The notes: generated from the letters alone by a model not told the origin. A stretch of 64,000 nt of DNA from Eustoma russellianum (GCA_036186865.1 AP025043.1:37016539-37080538), one strand, 5' to 3'; shown: positions 1-11,785, counted from the first letter of the stretch. Program-made: numbers and translations.

Positions 1-576
1 CATGTGATCCCAACCGGTAATATTAAGCAGTGGAAGTATGGAAATGAGGGAAAAGAGGGTCTGTTAATAATTTGAGCAATTACTATTTTGTATGGTTGAT
101 AAATTATCGAGGGAGGAGCAGTATTATAAATAGGTGATTTTTGTGGAGGGGTGGGTATTGGGTATTGAGGAGTTTGGTCATCACCAGTGTTAATTGTGGA
201 GCCTGATACTATTCGTTAATTTTGGTCTGTACTTTTATGATTGAACGTATATTCTATTTAATTAAAAAAAACTTTAGTCATGATTATATAAGCAGCGAAA
301 ACCGCTATGAAGTTTACTCACTGGCGTTACCACATAAATCAGGTTCTCTACGCTTTTTCTCTCTTTTCTCTTGTTTCTGATTCATTCATTTTTTATCTTG
401 ATCAAAGTGTAAGTTTTTATATCTTAACAGCCGACCATGAAGTGGAGAGTAAAGAGCCTAATGGGTTGATAGGTGGCCCGGGGTGGGTTATCTTATATCT
501 ATCAGGAAAAGAACTTCTAATGATGCAATTGTTTAGAGAAAAGGGACATTTTATCGAACCAGCATATCTTTCCATA
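1..576. other. intergenic, no supported gene
   Basis: AT-rich sequence with TATA-like strings near 122-132 and 284-290. A short open frame at 307-612 runs into the first foldback MITE and has no recognisable domain, so it is not called. The stretch could be the end of a decayed LTR, but no partner is visible. Confidence 0.4.
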
Positions 577-760
577 GGAATAGGATCCCCTCACCGTAAG
601 GGAGTGCAGTGACGCGTGACTGTTCGACGCGTGGCAGTAAAAGGAGGTGGTGAGGCTAGATGCAGGTGACTCTCATCTAGCCTCATCACCCTCCCTTGCT
701 GCCACGTGTCGTGCGGTCACAAAGAGATAAGGAAAATGGGAGTGAAAAGATCCCAACCCC
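577..760. mobile_element. Mutator-like foldback MITE, copy 1
   Basis: A nearly self-complementary element of about 184 bp. The left part (GGATCCCCTCACCG, then CGCGTGGCAG, then GGTGGTGAGGCTAGATG) is mirrored by the right part (CATCTAGCCTCATCACC, CTGCCACGTGTC, AGATCCCAACCCC). It is one of five copies in the window. The flanking duplication is degenerate here (roughly TTTCCATA against TTCCGATA), so this looks like the oldest copy. Confidence 0.75.
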
Positions 761-895
761 TTCCGATAACGTCAAAGATCAACTCATTGAATCAACATAT
801 CAATGCTAATGCCCAAAAACAATTCAATGACTAAAGCATATCATCTGCTGACGTCCAAGATTACTTCAGTTTCTTATTTACTCTACGTATTTCCG

Positions 896-1079
896 GGGAT
901 AGGATCCCCTCACCGCTCCTCCCTCACCGCATGCGTGACCGCGCGACACGTGGCAAAAAGTGGGGGTGGTGAGGCTGGGTGAGAGTAACCCTCATCCAGC
1001 CTCACCACCCCCTACTGCTGCCACGTGTCGCGTCCTGGGCCGTGCGGTGACTCACCGCGCGGTGAGGAGATCTCATCCC
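896..1079. mobile_element. Mutator-like foldback MITE, copy 2
   Basis: A 184 bp foldback element, GGGATAGGATCCCCTCACC to GGTGAGGAGATCTCATCCC, flanked by the perfect 9 bp direct repeat GTATTTCCG (887-895 and 1080-1088). A 9 bp TSD is the signature of Mutator-like elements. Both arms carry an intact CACGTG core (GACACGTGGC and GCCACGTGTC). It has no coding capacity. Confidence 0.88.
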
Positions 1080-1171
1080 GTATTTCCGTGGCTTTGTGTG
1101 TTATAACTTGGCGCCATTAAATGTAACGATGTGCTAACGTCCAAGATCAACTCATCGAACTCAAGCACATC

Positions 1172-1703
1172 TGTTAGAAATTTTACAATACTTTATGAGT
1201 AACTACACGGCATCTTAGTAGATATTATATGCCCAACACGTGGGCCGGGCCTCTTGCATTCTACATGATCATCCAAATGAGATTGTATTTCCTTCGTATG
1301 TATTAATTGTCGAAATTGAAAGAATATGGAATTTATTCAAGTTAAATTTAAATTTACAAGGTGTATCTTCTTTTATAGGAGTTTATATTGCCTCTACCGT
1401 TTTTATTTTCTTTCTTACACTAACTTCTCTTCTTATACAGTAACTTGATTTAATCATCACCTCGGTTCTGCATACTTTTATTCTTGCTCATCTTCTCTAC
1501 TCTTCTTCTCTTCGGCTATTCATAATTTTGTGCTCTTCTTCACCTAGACTCTTCCTTTCTTTGCTTTGATCACCTCGGCATGACAGTATTACCTCATCTG
1601 TTCAGCACAGCTACACCTGGGCTATTTGCCTTTCTTACTCCCCCAGCACGTCCACTTCTAAAATCAACCCGATTGAGCTTGACTGGGCTTATATTTCTAC
1701 ACA
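1172..1703 (-). repeat. putative 3' LTR of degenerate copia element 0
   Basis: The sequence starts TGTTAGAAAT and ends TTTCTACA, an imperfect inverted pair as expected for LTR ends. On the minus strand it is preceded by the purine-rich AAGCTTAAGGGAG (a plausible polypurine tract), and a TATA-like CCTATAAAAG lies inside near 1373-1382. It sits directly downstream of the RNase H remnant. No matching 5' LTR was found, so the boundaries are inferred. Confidence 0.45.
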
Positions 1704-1748
1704 CTCCCTTAAGCTTCGTTGTATATATTTATACAACAAGCTTGGACA

Positions 1749-3345
1749 CTAATACTGAAAAATGTTTGTTGAAACTGACTTTGTTAAGAGGTCAGCAACT
1801 TGATCTTTGGTGGAGATATGTTCCAGGCTGATCTTATTTTCTTCAATTTTTTCTCGGATGAAATGTCTGTCGACTTCAACATATTTTGACTTGTCGTGCT
1901 GAACTGAGTTCTCAACCATACTTATAGCTGATACACTGTCACAAAATACTTTGATAGGTAATAGTGTTTTTACACTGAGATCTTCAAGTACTCTTCTAAT
2001 CCAGATGCCTTCGCATATGCCTAATGCAAGCGTCCTTAATTCTGCTTCTGCACTGCTCTTTGATATAACTGGTTGATTCTTGCTCCTCCAAGTAATTAGA
2101 TTTCTCCACAAATAGGTTCTATAACCAGTTGTTAATGTCATATCAACCATGATCTAGCCAGTCAGCATATGTGAACACTCTAATACTTCGGTTTGTATTT
2201 TTCTTGATACATAAACCTTGTCCTGGTGCATTATTAGGGTACTTGAAGATTCTCAAAGCAGTTTGGAGATATTCATTAGTAGGATTGTGCATACATTGAA
2301 ATACAAAGCTCACAGCATAAGAGATGTCAGGCCTAGTGTGTGAATGATAGATCAATTTAACAATTAGTTTATGATAACTAAGCTTATTAGCAGGTGTAGT
2401 ATCCACTGATCTCTAGACTTATGTTCGGGTTCTTTAAGTTTGGAAACTGGGGCAAATGATTCTAAATAATCAATGTGATATGTTTGGGTGATTCCTTTTA
2501 CTACCAATCTTGCTTTGTGCTTATTCACAATTATGTCATTGTTGTATTCAATTGTAAAAACCCATCTACATCCAACAGGTTTCATAGTTGCCGAGCTAGG
2601 TATTCACTTCCAAGTTTGATTCTTCTCTAAGCATTTCTTCATGCACATCATTCTTCCATTCAGATCGTTTTAGAGCTTCTTGTATATTTATGTATGACTT
2701 TATTATCAATTGAACATATAAATGTCTTAAATTTAGAATTCAACCTGTTATAAGATACGCAGTATTCTATAGGATATTTGGTGTGAAAAAGGATTCTTAA
2801 TGCATTCTCTTGTTCCTTTCCTTCATGCGATGTGTCTATCATCTGTCTGTGGTCCAGTTTTGTATTCAGCCTGAGTTTCCTCCAACGAATCTACTTCTCA
2901 CGACATAGGTTGTTTGTTATGATTAGTGCATTCAGGCATACTAGGTGTTCTATTCTATCCAAAGGTTTCATGATCATCAGAGGTCATAGGACATTAGTTC
3001 TGAGCTGAGAATTTGTCGTGTGGACTTGCCGTATCAAGTTGCCGAGATGCAGTGTTGAGCTCGGTTGAACATGCAACACTGAGCTTGGCTGAGTTTTGCA
3101 TCCAAAGTCTATTATATTCTAACATTCAGAATGTTTTACGTCTTCTATTTTAGCTGAAGAATCGTAGAAGGCATGTTGTTCATCAAATGTAACATCAAGT
3201 GTGACAAACATCTTCCTATTACTTGTACAATAACACTTATAACTCTTTTGTGATCCATAGTATCCTAGGAAAATACACTTAACTGATCTAGATCTAATTT
3301 TCCCCTTAAGTTGGGCTAGATGTGTACATACGCTACACATCCGAA
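1749..3345 (-). pseudogene. degenerate Ty1/copia pol remnant (element 0)
   Basis: Pieces of a copia polyprotein occur in order on the minus strand. They are an integrase C-terminal segment (about 3340-3119, with the typical FLGY and VTFDE strings), an RT N-terminal segment (about 2585-2410, GCRWVF and KARLV), an RT/RNase H segment (2406-2143, TRPDISYAVS) and an RNase H end (2150-1749, EAELR, a DS-type acidic motif and ADLLTK). They lie in different frames separated by stops and deletions, and gag, protease and the integrase core are missing. The element is dead and old. Confidence 0.85.
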
Positions 3346-4179
3346 CAATTTGAACGATAGTTTTGAAAGTATTTTATTGTATTGGAAGTAGCTGAGAAGC
3401 AATTCTCTTGGAGTTTTAAATGATGAAGTACTAGATGTCAATTTATTTATTATGTGGCTGTTAGTAAGGCTTCTCTCTAGTAGTATTTAGCTACATTCAT
3501 TGTGAACATAATAGTTCTAGTTACTTCAGACTTCGAGATTAAGAGATTTGGAGGAACATATTAATCTACTTTATTTAGGAGGTAACATCCTCATGTTTCT
3601 TTTATCAGTCAATTTCTCCTAAAACAATTGTTTAAACAATAATTGTTTTTTAGATTAATTAATCACCGGCAATTAACGACTACACTTTAAATATTTCATG
3701 TGCAACTTCTAATCACCCTTTAAATATTTCACCCAATTCATGCATTTATTTCGGGAAATAAGCAACATGCGTTAAGATTCAACATAAGGAGTTCACAATC
3801 TCAGAGAGTAATTGAAGAGAACTGCATCGTTAATAACTTTCTAGAAATAGCTTAAGGAAGGATAAATACCAGAAGTATTAATATGATATAGGTGGAGTGG
3901 TAGTGGTGTTACCTTTTATGTTGAAACAGGCACTTGAGCATCCTCATTTCGTTGAAGTTCCTACTTCCTCTTGATCGATTATCGTCCCTGCCGGCCCCAT
4001 GTTTAATGCATTGGAGAGTGAAGAACCTAATTGGTTGCTAATTTGCAGTTTTGGGTGGGGGCTGTTGCAATAAATTACTATGCCTGGATTAAAGCTGTTC
4101 TACATTTATCATTTGCCTACTTCGGCTCAAATACATGAAGACAACGACACATCCTACAATTGCTGAGTTTATGTGCATG
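3346..4179. other. intergenic, upstream region of the BAHD gene
   Basis: No coding or structural feature was recognised apart from AT-rich sequence. The stretch near 4000-4045 weakly resembles 440-475. Confidence 0.4.
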
Positions 4180-4187
4180 TATATATA
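4180..4187 (+). promoter_or_regulatory. candidate TATA box of the BAHD gene
   Basis: TATATATA lies 62 bp before the ATG at 4249, in a window otherwise free of upstream ATGs close to the start. This spacing would give a short leader of about 30-35 nt. It is assigned by position and motif only. Confidence 0.5.
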
Positions 4188-4248
4188 GATGTGGAACTAT
4201 TGTTCTTTATGCAATTGCTTCTTTCCTCTCTGTAGTTAGTACACCAAC

Positions 4249-5568
4249 ATGGCGGATTTGAAAATTGAAATTCTAAGTAGAAAGCTGATTAAACCATATA
4301 ATCCAACTCCAGAGAATCTTCAGTGCTACAACTTGTCTGTATTTGATGAATTCCCACCTCCAATATACTGGTCTATGCTTTACTACTACCTGCCCGAGGG
4401 AAACAATGGCAGAGCTAAACATGATAAAAGATGTCATAAGTTGGAGAAATCATTATCCCAAATATTAACAAAATTTTACCCTCTAGCTGGCAGATACATG
4501 GAAGACGAGCTTTACGTCCATTCCAGAGACCAAGGAGTTGAATGCATACAAGCCCAAGTGAATGGACAACTTTCATGTTTTCTCCAACCAAGCGATTCAC
4601 AAATGAATATCCTGAGCAAGTTTCTTCCTTGGGATGTCAAAACTGCGATCCATTCAAGCATCAGACCATTACTGGCTGTGCAGATCAACATGTTTGATTG
4701 CGGAGGTATAGCCCTTGGCATATCCATTTCACATGTGATTGCAGATGCTTTCACACTGGCAACATTCATGAATGAATGGGCTAAAACTTGTCGAGCTGAG
4801 ATGAGGGAAGACTTGAGCCAGAGTTTTGGTGACTTGTCCTCACTCTTTCCTGCGGGGACAAACCCGCTGCCTAAGCCTCCTATGCAGTCCTTCCAGGACA
4901 TGAATTTAGTGACAAAGACATTTTGGTTTGATAAATCCAAGATCGAGTCGATTCAGGAAAGTCTGGTGGCATTAATGGGTACCCATTTTAGCAGGTATGT
5001 AGTGGTGGCCGCAATAATATGGAAGACTCATCTAGATGTAGCACTTGCAAAACATGGGCGTGTAAGAGACTCGGTTCTGATTTTTGTCATGAATATGAGA
5101 GGCAAGTCTAAAGCTGTACCTCCAACATTCGATACCTCATGTGGTAACTGCATCATTCCACTGATGGCATTGTTTGAAGCAAACAAGGGAAAGGCGCAGT
5201 TGCATGATCTAATGGTTCTGGTGAGGTCTGCTGTGGAAAAACAACGTGCAAGATTTGAAGGAGCGACCACATATGATATTTTGCCAATGTACCTTAAAGG
5301 GATCGAAGAGTTGTTTCAAATATCTCGTAGTGATGTGGACGTGTACGGGTGTTCCAGTTGGTGTAGTTTCCCAGTGTATGAAGCAGATTTTGGTTGGGGA
5401 AAGCCACATTGGGTTAGTGATGCATGCAGACCGTACGAAATAGTAAATTTGATGGATTCCAACAGCGGTGGAATTCAAGCCTTCGTAACTTTGAGAGAGG
5501 AGGACATGAATATATTCCACAAAAACTTGGCCATCACTGCATCAGTAGCCGAGGTTTCCAGCATATGA
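4249..5568 (+). CDS. BAHD-family acyltransferase (vinorine synthase-like clade)
   Basis: A single-exon 439-residue protein, the usual length for BAHD enzymes. These are cytosolic enzymes that move an acyl group from acyl-CoA to the O or N of a specialised metabolite. The N-terminal half holds YPLAGR (77-82) and the catalytic HXXXD motif HVIAD (162-166, His162 as general base). The structural motif DFGWG lies at 380-384, so both diagnostic motifs are intact. The opening pattern (EILSRKLIKPYNPTPE, then SVFDE) fits the clade containing vinorine synthase and similar alkaloid or terpenoid acetyltransferases. The first ATG after a TATA-like box is taken as start. No frameshift or stop is seen, so it is probably functional. 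The acceptor substrate cannot be read from sequence, and neighbouring genes give no pathway clue. Confidence 0.95.
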   Translation: MADLKIEILSRKLIKPYNPTPENLQCYNLSVFDEFPPPIYWSMLYYYLPEGNNGRAKHDKRCHKLEKSLSQILTKFYPLAGRYMEDELYVHSRDQGVECIQAQVNGQLSCFLQPSDSQMNILSKFLPWDVKTAIHSSIRPLLAVQINMFDCGGIALGISISHVIADAFTLATFMNEWAKTCRAEMREDLSQSFGDLSSLFPAGTNPLPKPPMQSFQDMNLVTKTFWFDKSKIESIQESLVALMGTHFSRYVVVAAIIWKTHLDVALAKHGRVRDSVLIFVMNMRGKSKAVPPTFDTSCGNCIIPLMALFEANKGKAQLHDLMVLVRSAVEKQRARFEGATTYDILPMYLKGIEELFQISRSDVDVYGCSSWCSFPVYEADFGWGKPHWVSDACRPYEIVNLMDSNSGGIQAFVTLREEDMNIFHKNLAITASVAEVSSI

Positions 5569-6435
5569 CTTAGTAAAGAGATTGCCTCAATGCCATGAAT
5601 TTGCTTCTCCTGGTTCATTTTCCCAATAAATGGAAATCGCCCAGCCCAGCCCACCTTTTAATAAATTTTGGCTTTGCCAACTGTCTGTCAAATGCCAAGT
5701 GTATGGGATCCTTTACTGAAATTCACCCCTTAGAACAAAGGCGAAATCCCTCGTCTTAGGGCGTCCTGAGAGTACGTGATGTTGCAATGGTAGGTTTTTG
5801 TTGAATAAAATGGTCGTCTTACCAAAAACAAAAGTATGTGTGATAAAAATTACTGGCATGAGGATTAAGGTAATCCAATTACATTTCTTGATAAATAAAC
5901 ATTACATTTCTATTGATCGATTAATCAGCTGTAGTAGCAGTAAACCAACATTGGTTAGAGCTACATCATGTCTTCGATTTGTTGGAATTTCAGTAATCTG
6001 CTGCCAACATGCATGATTCATGTTTTTATGAATTTTTGCTATCATTGTGTAACCATTCTTACTGTCTTGTTTTCCATATATGTTCTTGGGCAGAAACACC
6101 TGCACAAACAACACCAGAAGAGGACGAATAGTTAACAAAATTACACTGTTTTTTAACCTTTTTTAAATTCCTTCTAATCCGATTCTGAAATTTCCAGAAT
6201 TTGAACAAGTTTTTAGAAAAAAATTTAAATCTCTGTACACTAACTCTAAAAATTATAGAATTTTTAAAAAATGGATTTCAAACTATTAACTATAGTCTGT
6301 AAAACAAATGATAAAAAAAACGTTTGACCCTTCAAACAAGTATAAACTTTCAAGTGTTCAGATTGGACAGAATTTGACAAAAAGTTAGTAAATTTTGAAA
6401 CTCTCTAACTTTTTGTGTATTCACTCAAAAAGATT
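5569..6435. other. 3' flank of the BAHD gene and intergenic
   Basis: A possible polyadenylation signal AATAAA lies near 5626-5631, about 55 bp after the stop. The rest is AT-rich sequence with no supported gene. Confidence 0.4.
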
Positions 6436-6960
6436 GATTCTTACGTCAAACTGTTATGAAACCAAAACTCAGATTCTGTATAATGTTAGAGCACAAAACC
6501 GATGTTCTGTACAATGTAGTGCGTGTGTTCGTGTAAACTGAAACAAAACAACAATGCAAACCGAGGCGAGTCCAGGACGCTGTCCTTAAGACGAATTGGT
6601 CTGGTATATTGTGCCAAAACCGGATATAGCAAACGTCTCCCAGGATACAATGGATATCAGTTCAGACGAGCGGCATAGCAACGTAAGAACTCTACGAACC
6701 TGTCAAGTGTTCGGACTTCTCGTAATGACCGAATGCTGGAATGCGTGCGCAGACAGTATGCAGCAGGCAGAGTGTATGTATGTAGGAATGCGGAGGAAAA
6801 TTTCGTACGCAACAGGAGGGAAGAAAAATTTTCTGTGTACAGAAGTTGATATATGTAGGATATATATACCTATACCAGATCGAAAATCATTTCGACACCT
6901 CTTTAGACCCTACGTGTGTCCACAGAAAACGCGTCCTTTTTAGAATTGAGATTCACACTG
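6436..6960. repeat. probable decayed copia LTR fragment
   Basis: Order and wording resemble the LTR of element 1. CTGTCCTTAAG is followed by a segment ending in GCAAACGTCTCCCAGGATA, against CTGTCCTTAAA and GCAAATGCTTCCCAGGATA in element 1. The open frame at 6596-6943 over this stretch has no protein signature and is treated as chance. The ends are not defined. Confidence 0.4.
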
Positions 6961-7267
6961 GTGGTGGGCGAGACATTGGCGGTTTGAGCTGGCTTTTGTA
7001 TTCTTGTGAGTGGCGATTGTGGAACACTGGAGAGCCGCCCCTCAAAGTCAACAAAACTACGTAATAATAAGGAAATTGACTTCGCAGAAACTAGGGGGGA
7101 AAGGCATCTCCTTTTGTATTTTTTGAGAATATTGGCCTAATTTCTACCTTCTCCCCTTCATTTCCCACAAGATTTTTTTCGAAAACAACGACAACACATA
7201 TTTAATATATCCCAACAACATCAAAAACTATTACTAAAGTCTGAGAAACATATCCCAACAACATAAA

Positions 7268-7445
7268 AAACTATTACTAAAGTCTGAAAAACGTGATAGA
7301 CAGGCAAGCAATACTTTCATCCAAAGGATGAGGATTTCAATTCCAGCGAAATCCTTTGTTTCTATATGTGACTGCAATCAATACTTCCATCTCAAAAGAT
7401 ATAGAGTTCAATTCCAACGAAATTTTTGGTTCTATATGTGTCTGC
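7268..7445 (-). repeat. duplicated LINE/RTE 3'-tail fragment
   Basis: Two adjacent diverged copies (about 7300-7366 and 7371-7440) share a pattern of AATAC TTCCATC, GGATTTCAATTCCA and TCTATATGTG. This is the reverse complement of the 3' tail of the LINE at 10495-11258. No coding sequence is present. Confidence 0.45.
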
Positions 7446-7967
7446 ATATACACATAATGAACAAACAAATAAAACGTATATGATAAGGTTATTTATCATG
7501 ATTTTTTTCAAGAACATCCCACACTTGAATCCAAAAAAAATTACAAATGCACATTTTTTTTTTAAAAAAAAGACAAATTCTCTTTCACCTATCAAATACT
7601 CAAGATATATGCGCAAAATATATAGACATCTGTTTCGATGAATCACTTCTAAACAAATTTTATGCGATCTTATAACAACATACACCTTTTGATTCTTCAA
7701 TGGTCAATAACTATGATTAGTTGGTCATTGGCCAATGAAATGTGTAGAAAATTTATGGGCCCTTTGTTTTGGTCAATCACCTTGCAATGATTATTTATCA
7801 TCATTTTATTAGACCACTAGTTGATATATGACTAGAGTAAAATATCTGTTGATTCTTATCTATCCCAACCACCAACTACTCTCTGGAAACAAAACCTGAA
7901 AAATCCCAAAAATCAACCACCTCTGAAAGACACCTCTAGAATGTCTTTCTTCTCATGAAAATCCATC

Positions 7968-9140
7968 ATGTTCTTCAATCACCGGAGATTGCTAAACGAT
8001 TCTCAAGATTTTGAAGATTCCATCATCAGGTTGTGTGAACCCTTTTGTGATCCACTTGGTTACTCAGATGGTTATTGTCCAATTCCATGTATACCCCGCT
8101 GCTATCCTATTTGCAACAACCCCATCATCTATGACACCCCCCCACCACCCTCCGATGATCATCGGAGCCGTTCCGTCAAGCTTTCCATCTTCTTCACCGT
8201 TTCTCTTGCAGTTCTTGCTATAATTTTCTTGATTCTCGCTCTCTACACAGCTTACAGATTCTACAAAGTTCGAAACAGGGCAAGAAGAACAACTCAACCG
8301 GCAGCTCCTCAGCATCAAGATTTGGTTCCTATTGTCCGTGAATTTTCTGTAGATCTAGGTATTGGACCTGTGATTGATCATCCCATTTGGTATATTAGAA
8401 CAATTGGGCTTCCGGCGTCGGTGATCAGTTCGATTACGACTTGTAAGTATAAGAAAGATGATGGGTTAGTGGAAGGAACAGATTGCTCTGTTTGTTTGAA
8501 TGAATTTCAAGAAAATGAAAGTCTTCGCCTTTTGCCTAAATGTCAACACGCTTTTCATGTGAGTTGTATTGATACTTGGCTTAGATCTCACACTAATTGC
8601 CCTTTATGTCGTGCCCCAATTGCAATCGCAACTTCTCAGTCACAACCTCTGGCTCCACAGCAGAATCTTGGCAGTTCCGATCAAGTTCTTGAAACCCAAA
8701 TAGCCGAAAACAGAGAAACAGAGTTCGAGATTCGTCGATTGAGGATTCGGGTCGATGATGGTGGTGGTGAAAATGGATCAAGGGGAAGAGAAGATGATGT
8801 TGAAAGTAGTGTTTGTGGAGTTCAGCAGCTGAGAAGATCAGTCTCGGTGGATTCTTTAGCAGCTTCAGCTTTAAGTCCTGCTATTGCTAATGCAGTTTCA
8901 ATTGGAGGTAATATGAATTTAGATAATATGGGGAATGCATCAAGTAATCCAAAGGGGGTTGATGATGATTCTGATCACAACAGAATTTCGAGTAATTCAG
9001 TTTGCAGCTCTTCAACTGAGACATCATCCCTTCCGAAAAGGCCTTCTGCATTGGTGAAAAGATCACTTTCTTGCAGTGCAAAGGTGTTCTTATCAAGGTA
9101 TAGTAAGGGCAGGAGCTCTACACCACCACCTCCCCAATGA
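7968..9140 (+). CDS. ATL-type RING-H2 E3 ubiquitin ligase (ATL51/ATL52-like)
   Basis: An intronless 390-residue membrane RING protein. It has a Cys-rich N-terminus (residues 23-49), one transmembrane helix (about 73-97), a GLD-type region around IGLPASVI (146-153), and a RING-H2 finger. The finger ligands are Cys173, Cys176, Cys192, His194, His197, Cys200, Cys211 and Cys214 (C-x2-C-x15-C-x-H-x2-H-x2-C-x10-C-x2-C), with the conserved DTWL around Trp204. The C-terminal tail is long and Ser-rich. ATL proteins are E3 ligases that recruit E2 enzymes through the RING and act at membranes, often in defence or C/N signalling. All eight ligands are present and the frame is intact. Single-exon structure is usual for ATLs. 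The specific paralogue is an inference from overall layout. Confidence 0.94.
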   Translation: MFFNHRRLLNDSQDFEDSIIRLCEPFCDPLGYSDGYCPIPCIPRCYPICNNPIIYDTPPPPSDDHRSRSVKLSIFFTVSLAVLAIIFLILALYTAYRFYKVRNRARRTTQPAAPQHQDLVPIVREFSVDLGIGPVIDHPIWYIRTIGLPASVISSITTCKYKKDDGLVEGTDCSVCLNEFQENESLRLLPKCQHAFHVSCIDTWLRSHTNCPLCRAPIAIATSQSQPLAPQQNLGSSDQVLETQIAENRETEFEIRRLRIRVDDGGGENGSRGREDDVESSVCGVQQLRRSVSVDSLAASALSPAIANAVSIGGNMNLDNMGNASSNPKGVDDDSDHNRISSNSVCSSSTETSSLPKRPSALVKRSLSCSAKVFLSRYSKGRSSTPPPPQ

Positions 9141-9419
9141 AGCTTTTTTTTCTTTCTGAAAATTGTACAATTAAAGATCATGATGTAAATCAACACGGGA
9201 AAGAAAGATATACCCTTTTATTGGTTTAAGTTGCCACGTTATAATTTCACGAAAACATTATCAGAAAAATAGTGTCTTGAAGTTGGAAGCTCTTCTCAAG
9301 AAGTTGAGAGTTTTCAATTATGTGTATCTGATTGTTTGAAGTTCTGCCATAAGTTTTACAATAAGGTGGCTGATCCAAAAGATGGAGATTAGCCCAAGTG
9401 AAAGTCTTGTTTTAATGTT

Positions 9420-9790
9420 TCATTCAATCAATATACTGTTTTACTGGTTTTCTTTTGTTTGTCAATTTTTGGCATAATCAAGATTGATATCCATCAGATT
9501 TGATTCTTCAAATGCAGAATTCTCTCTGTTCAAACATATGATCATGTCGAATTTTGTAACTTCTTTGATCAAAGCTGCTGTAAGTACCCAGGTAAGGAGT
9601 TTGTCCATGTCTGCAAAAGATTCCTGGGATGTGAAACAGCTAGTAAAATAATAAGACAGATTTTTGTATGTAGCATGCAACTTCTAGTATTGTTCTTTAA
9701 ATACTTTGGCACTGCGAGACAAATAAGTTTGCAAAGTTTATGTAACTTGGAACTTCTGTTCTTAATCCGCGATGATAGACAAGAACAATG
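9420..9790. repeat. tandem-array unit A1 (partial)
   Basis: Shares long stretches with 21280-21620 and 23690-24030. Examples are CTGTTTTACTG, ATAATCAAGATTGATA, GTTTGTCCATGTCT, AGATTCCTGGGATGTGA and GCATGCAACTTCTAGT. It is the most proximal copy to the ATL gene, starting about 280 bp after its stop. It is non-coding in all frames. Confidence 0.7.
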
Positions 9791-10020
9791 TTATCTTATT
9801 GTCTTATAGGCTTCTGCATATAGCAAGGTATGGGAAGTAGGATATACGCAAACATACTCATGTGTTACAAATAGTTTCTCGATGACCCATAATGAAAATT
9901 GTGAGAAGTTGTGTCGATCAACTACTACTTAACAATATAAGAAGTGCAACTAATTTAGTAAATCATTTTATTTTATTTCATCATATTCTAAAGTCAAAGA
10001 AGAGTATGTCCTTGACTTTT
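9785..10020 (-). mobile_element. SINE-A (TTG-tailed family) copy
   Basis: The reverse complement reads through the family hallmarks: CTTCTTATATTGT, GTAGTTGATCGACAC, TATGGGTCATCGAGAAAC, GTTTGCGTATATCC and a poorly preserved tail. The copy is diverged. Confidence 0.7.
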
Positions 10021-10494
10021 TGGGGGTGGGAAGATAATCTGTGATGATAGAGTTATTCTGACATTAGGATGTAAAAGATGTGCACTTCTGTTTTATTATT
10101 ACTCGATAAGGCATAATATTAGGATAGACCTATTTATAATTTGTATGGTTTAGAAATTATAAAAATCTCATTTATTTATTTTGAGGGGATATATTAAATT
10201 TCTGATCCACCTTGGGGTCATACCACACATTGCACACCGCTTGGGACCATAAAGTATAATTGTGTTTTGATTTATTTGATTTTAATTTTGTGATTCAACG
10301 AAGATGATACATTAAATTGTGATTGCAAATAATAAAAAAAAATGTGTAATAGGGTATTCATTTTCATTCTTAAAATGTGCTCTTTAATATAAGGTACACC
10401 GAGTTCAGAAAGACTGGTGTAGGTAGAGGGCAATCTCAGAGGTGCTGTGTGACAAAAATTTTCCAACTAATTTAAAGAAAAATTTTATATGGTG

Positions 10495-11258
10495 ACAGTG
10501 CGGGCAGTAATGCTATATGGAACAGACTGCTAAGCCATCAAGAGGACACAGTCGCAGAAGATGGAAGTGGTAGAGATGAGGACGTTGAGGTGGATGTAGA
10601 GGCATACAAGGCTAGACCGGATCATCAATGAGGTATTCAGAAAAAGGTTAAGGGTGACTAGTATATATGATAAGATAAAGGTTGGGAGACTGAGATGGTT
10701 TGCGTATGTCAAGAGGAGAAAGACAATGACGTTTGTCAAAGCAGTTGAAAGCCTCATTGTAGAGGAGAAAAAGAGTAAAGGCAGACCCAAAATGACTTGG
10801 GATGAGCGTATTAGGCATGACTTACCAGATTTGCACATCACTAAGGCATGATCTATGATAGGAGTTTATGGAGGCAGAAAATTAAGGCTAACGAAGTTTA
10901 GGCAGGATATATGTGCACCTTAGAGTATACTTAGGAGCTTAGATACTCTCTACACTTTATGTTGACTTTGCACTTTTTTGTTTTTGCCTTTGTCTTTCAT
11001 TATTTGTGCATATAGACGGTCATGCTTATTTCAATATCGGAACCTTTTTATTTGTATTTCCGAAATTCATTCACTAACACTAGCACACCATATCCTATTA
11101 GTATGTCATATATATAGGTACATATAGAGCCGGAGTCTCACTGGAATCAAACTCTCTATTCATTAGAATGGAGGTATTGTTTGCCTGCCTCTCATCCTCA
11201 CCAGATTCTAGCGATAACTTTTGTTGTCGTTAAGATATACTGGGGGTGTGTTGTTGTA
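10495..11258 (+). pseudogene. 3' end of an RTE-type LINE
   Basis: Frame-shifted translation gives the characteristic C-terminal segment of RTE-like reverse transcriptases. It shows LYGTECW-like, MRTLRWM, RLRWFAYVKRR, GRPKMTWDERI and DLPDL strings over about 10505-10850. A non-coding 3' part follows and ends in a TGTTGTTGTA tail near 11248-11258. Only about 110 residues of the ORF remain (5'-truncated, as usual after target-primed integration), with a stop in the first part. It is inactive. Confidence 0.75.
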
Positions 11259-11664
11259 TGCCATATTTATTTAAGAGAGAAAAACATAAGCTAAAACTGT
11301 ATTAAAATACGTGATATATTTGTAATTTGACATCTAAATGTTGGTTGCAAACAGTTGTAAGAGCAAGTAAAATAATAAGTCAGTTTGTATGCCGCGTGCA
11401 AGTTCTAGCGTTGTTCTTTGAATACTTCGGCACCTTGAGACAAATAAGTTGGCAACATTTATGTCATGCCATTCAAGTATTTGGCTTTATTATAACTTAG
11501 ATCAATTATGTATCGAGCATTTTGTTTCATACGTTGTATTATTGTATACATATACAAAAGTCTGTCTTCTGTCCAGTTGGCCAAGACAGTGAAAGGGTCC
11601 TCTTTGAATCTTTATTGTATCAATCAATCAATCATACTCACTGCAACTTAACGGCACCAAAAAC

Positions 11665-11785
11665 TATTGTTAGGATCTGAGGAGGGTGAACGGCATGCAA
11701 ACAATATCTCTATTTCAAATGATATAGAGTTTGTTTCCAGTGAGACTCTCGGCTCTATATGTACATGCATAAATGGCACAATAAT
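11665..11785 (-). repeat. LINE/RTE 3'-tail fragment, inverted
   Basis: Matches the reverse complement of the LINE tail at 11120-11258. Both share TCTATATG, GAGAGTC and the CCAGTGAGACTC against GAGTCTCACTGG pair, then GCAAACAATA against TATTGTTTGC. With the LINE end it forms an inverted pair about 400 bp apart. Confidence 0.55.

Noticed and set aside
440..4050. Weak similarity between 440-475 and 4005-4040
   Set aside because: Only about 22 of 30 positions agree and the flanks do not, so duplication of the BAHD promoter is not supported.
4512..5520. Minus-strand open frames of 80-142 codons inside the BAHD gene
   Set aside because: Shadow frames of an intact conserved CDS on the plus strand.
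6596..6943. 115-codon open frame
   Set aside because: It overlaps sequence resembling a copia LTR, has no domain, and has an unlikely composition for a plant protein.
10654..10851. 65-codon frame as a standalone small gene
   Set aside because: It continues in sequence and similarity with flanking RTE LINE C-terminal sequence and is part of that pseudogene.
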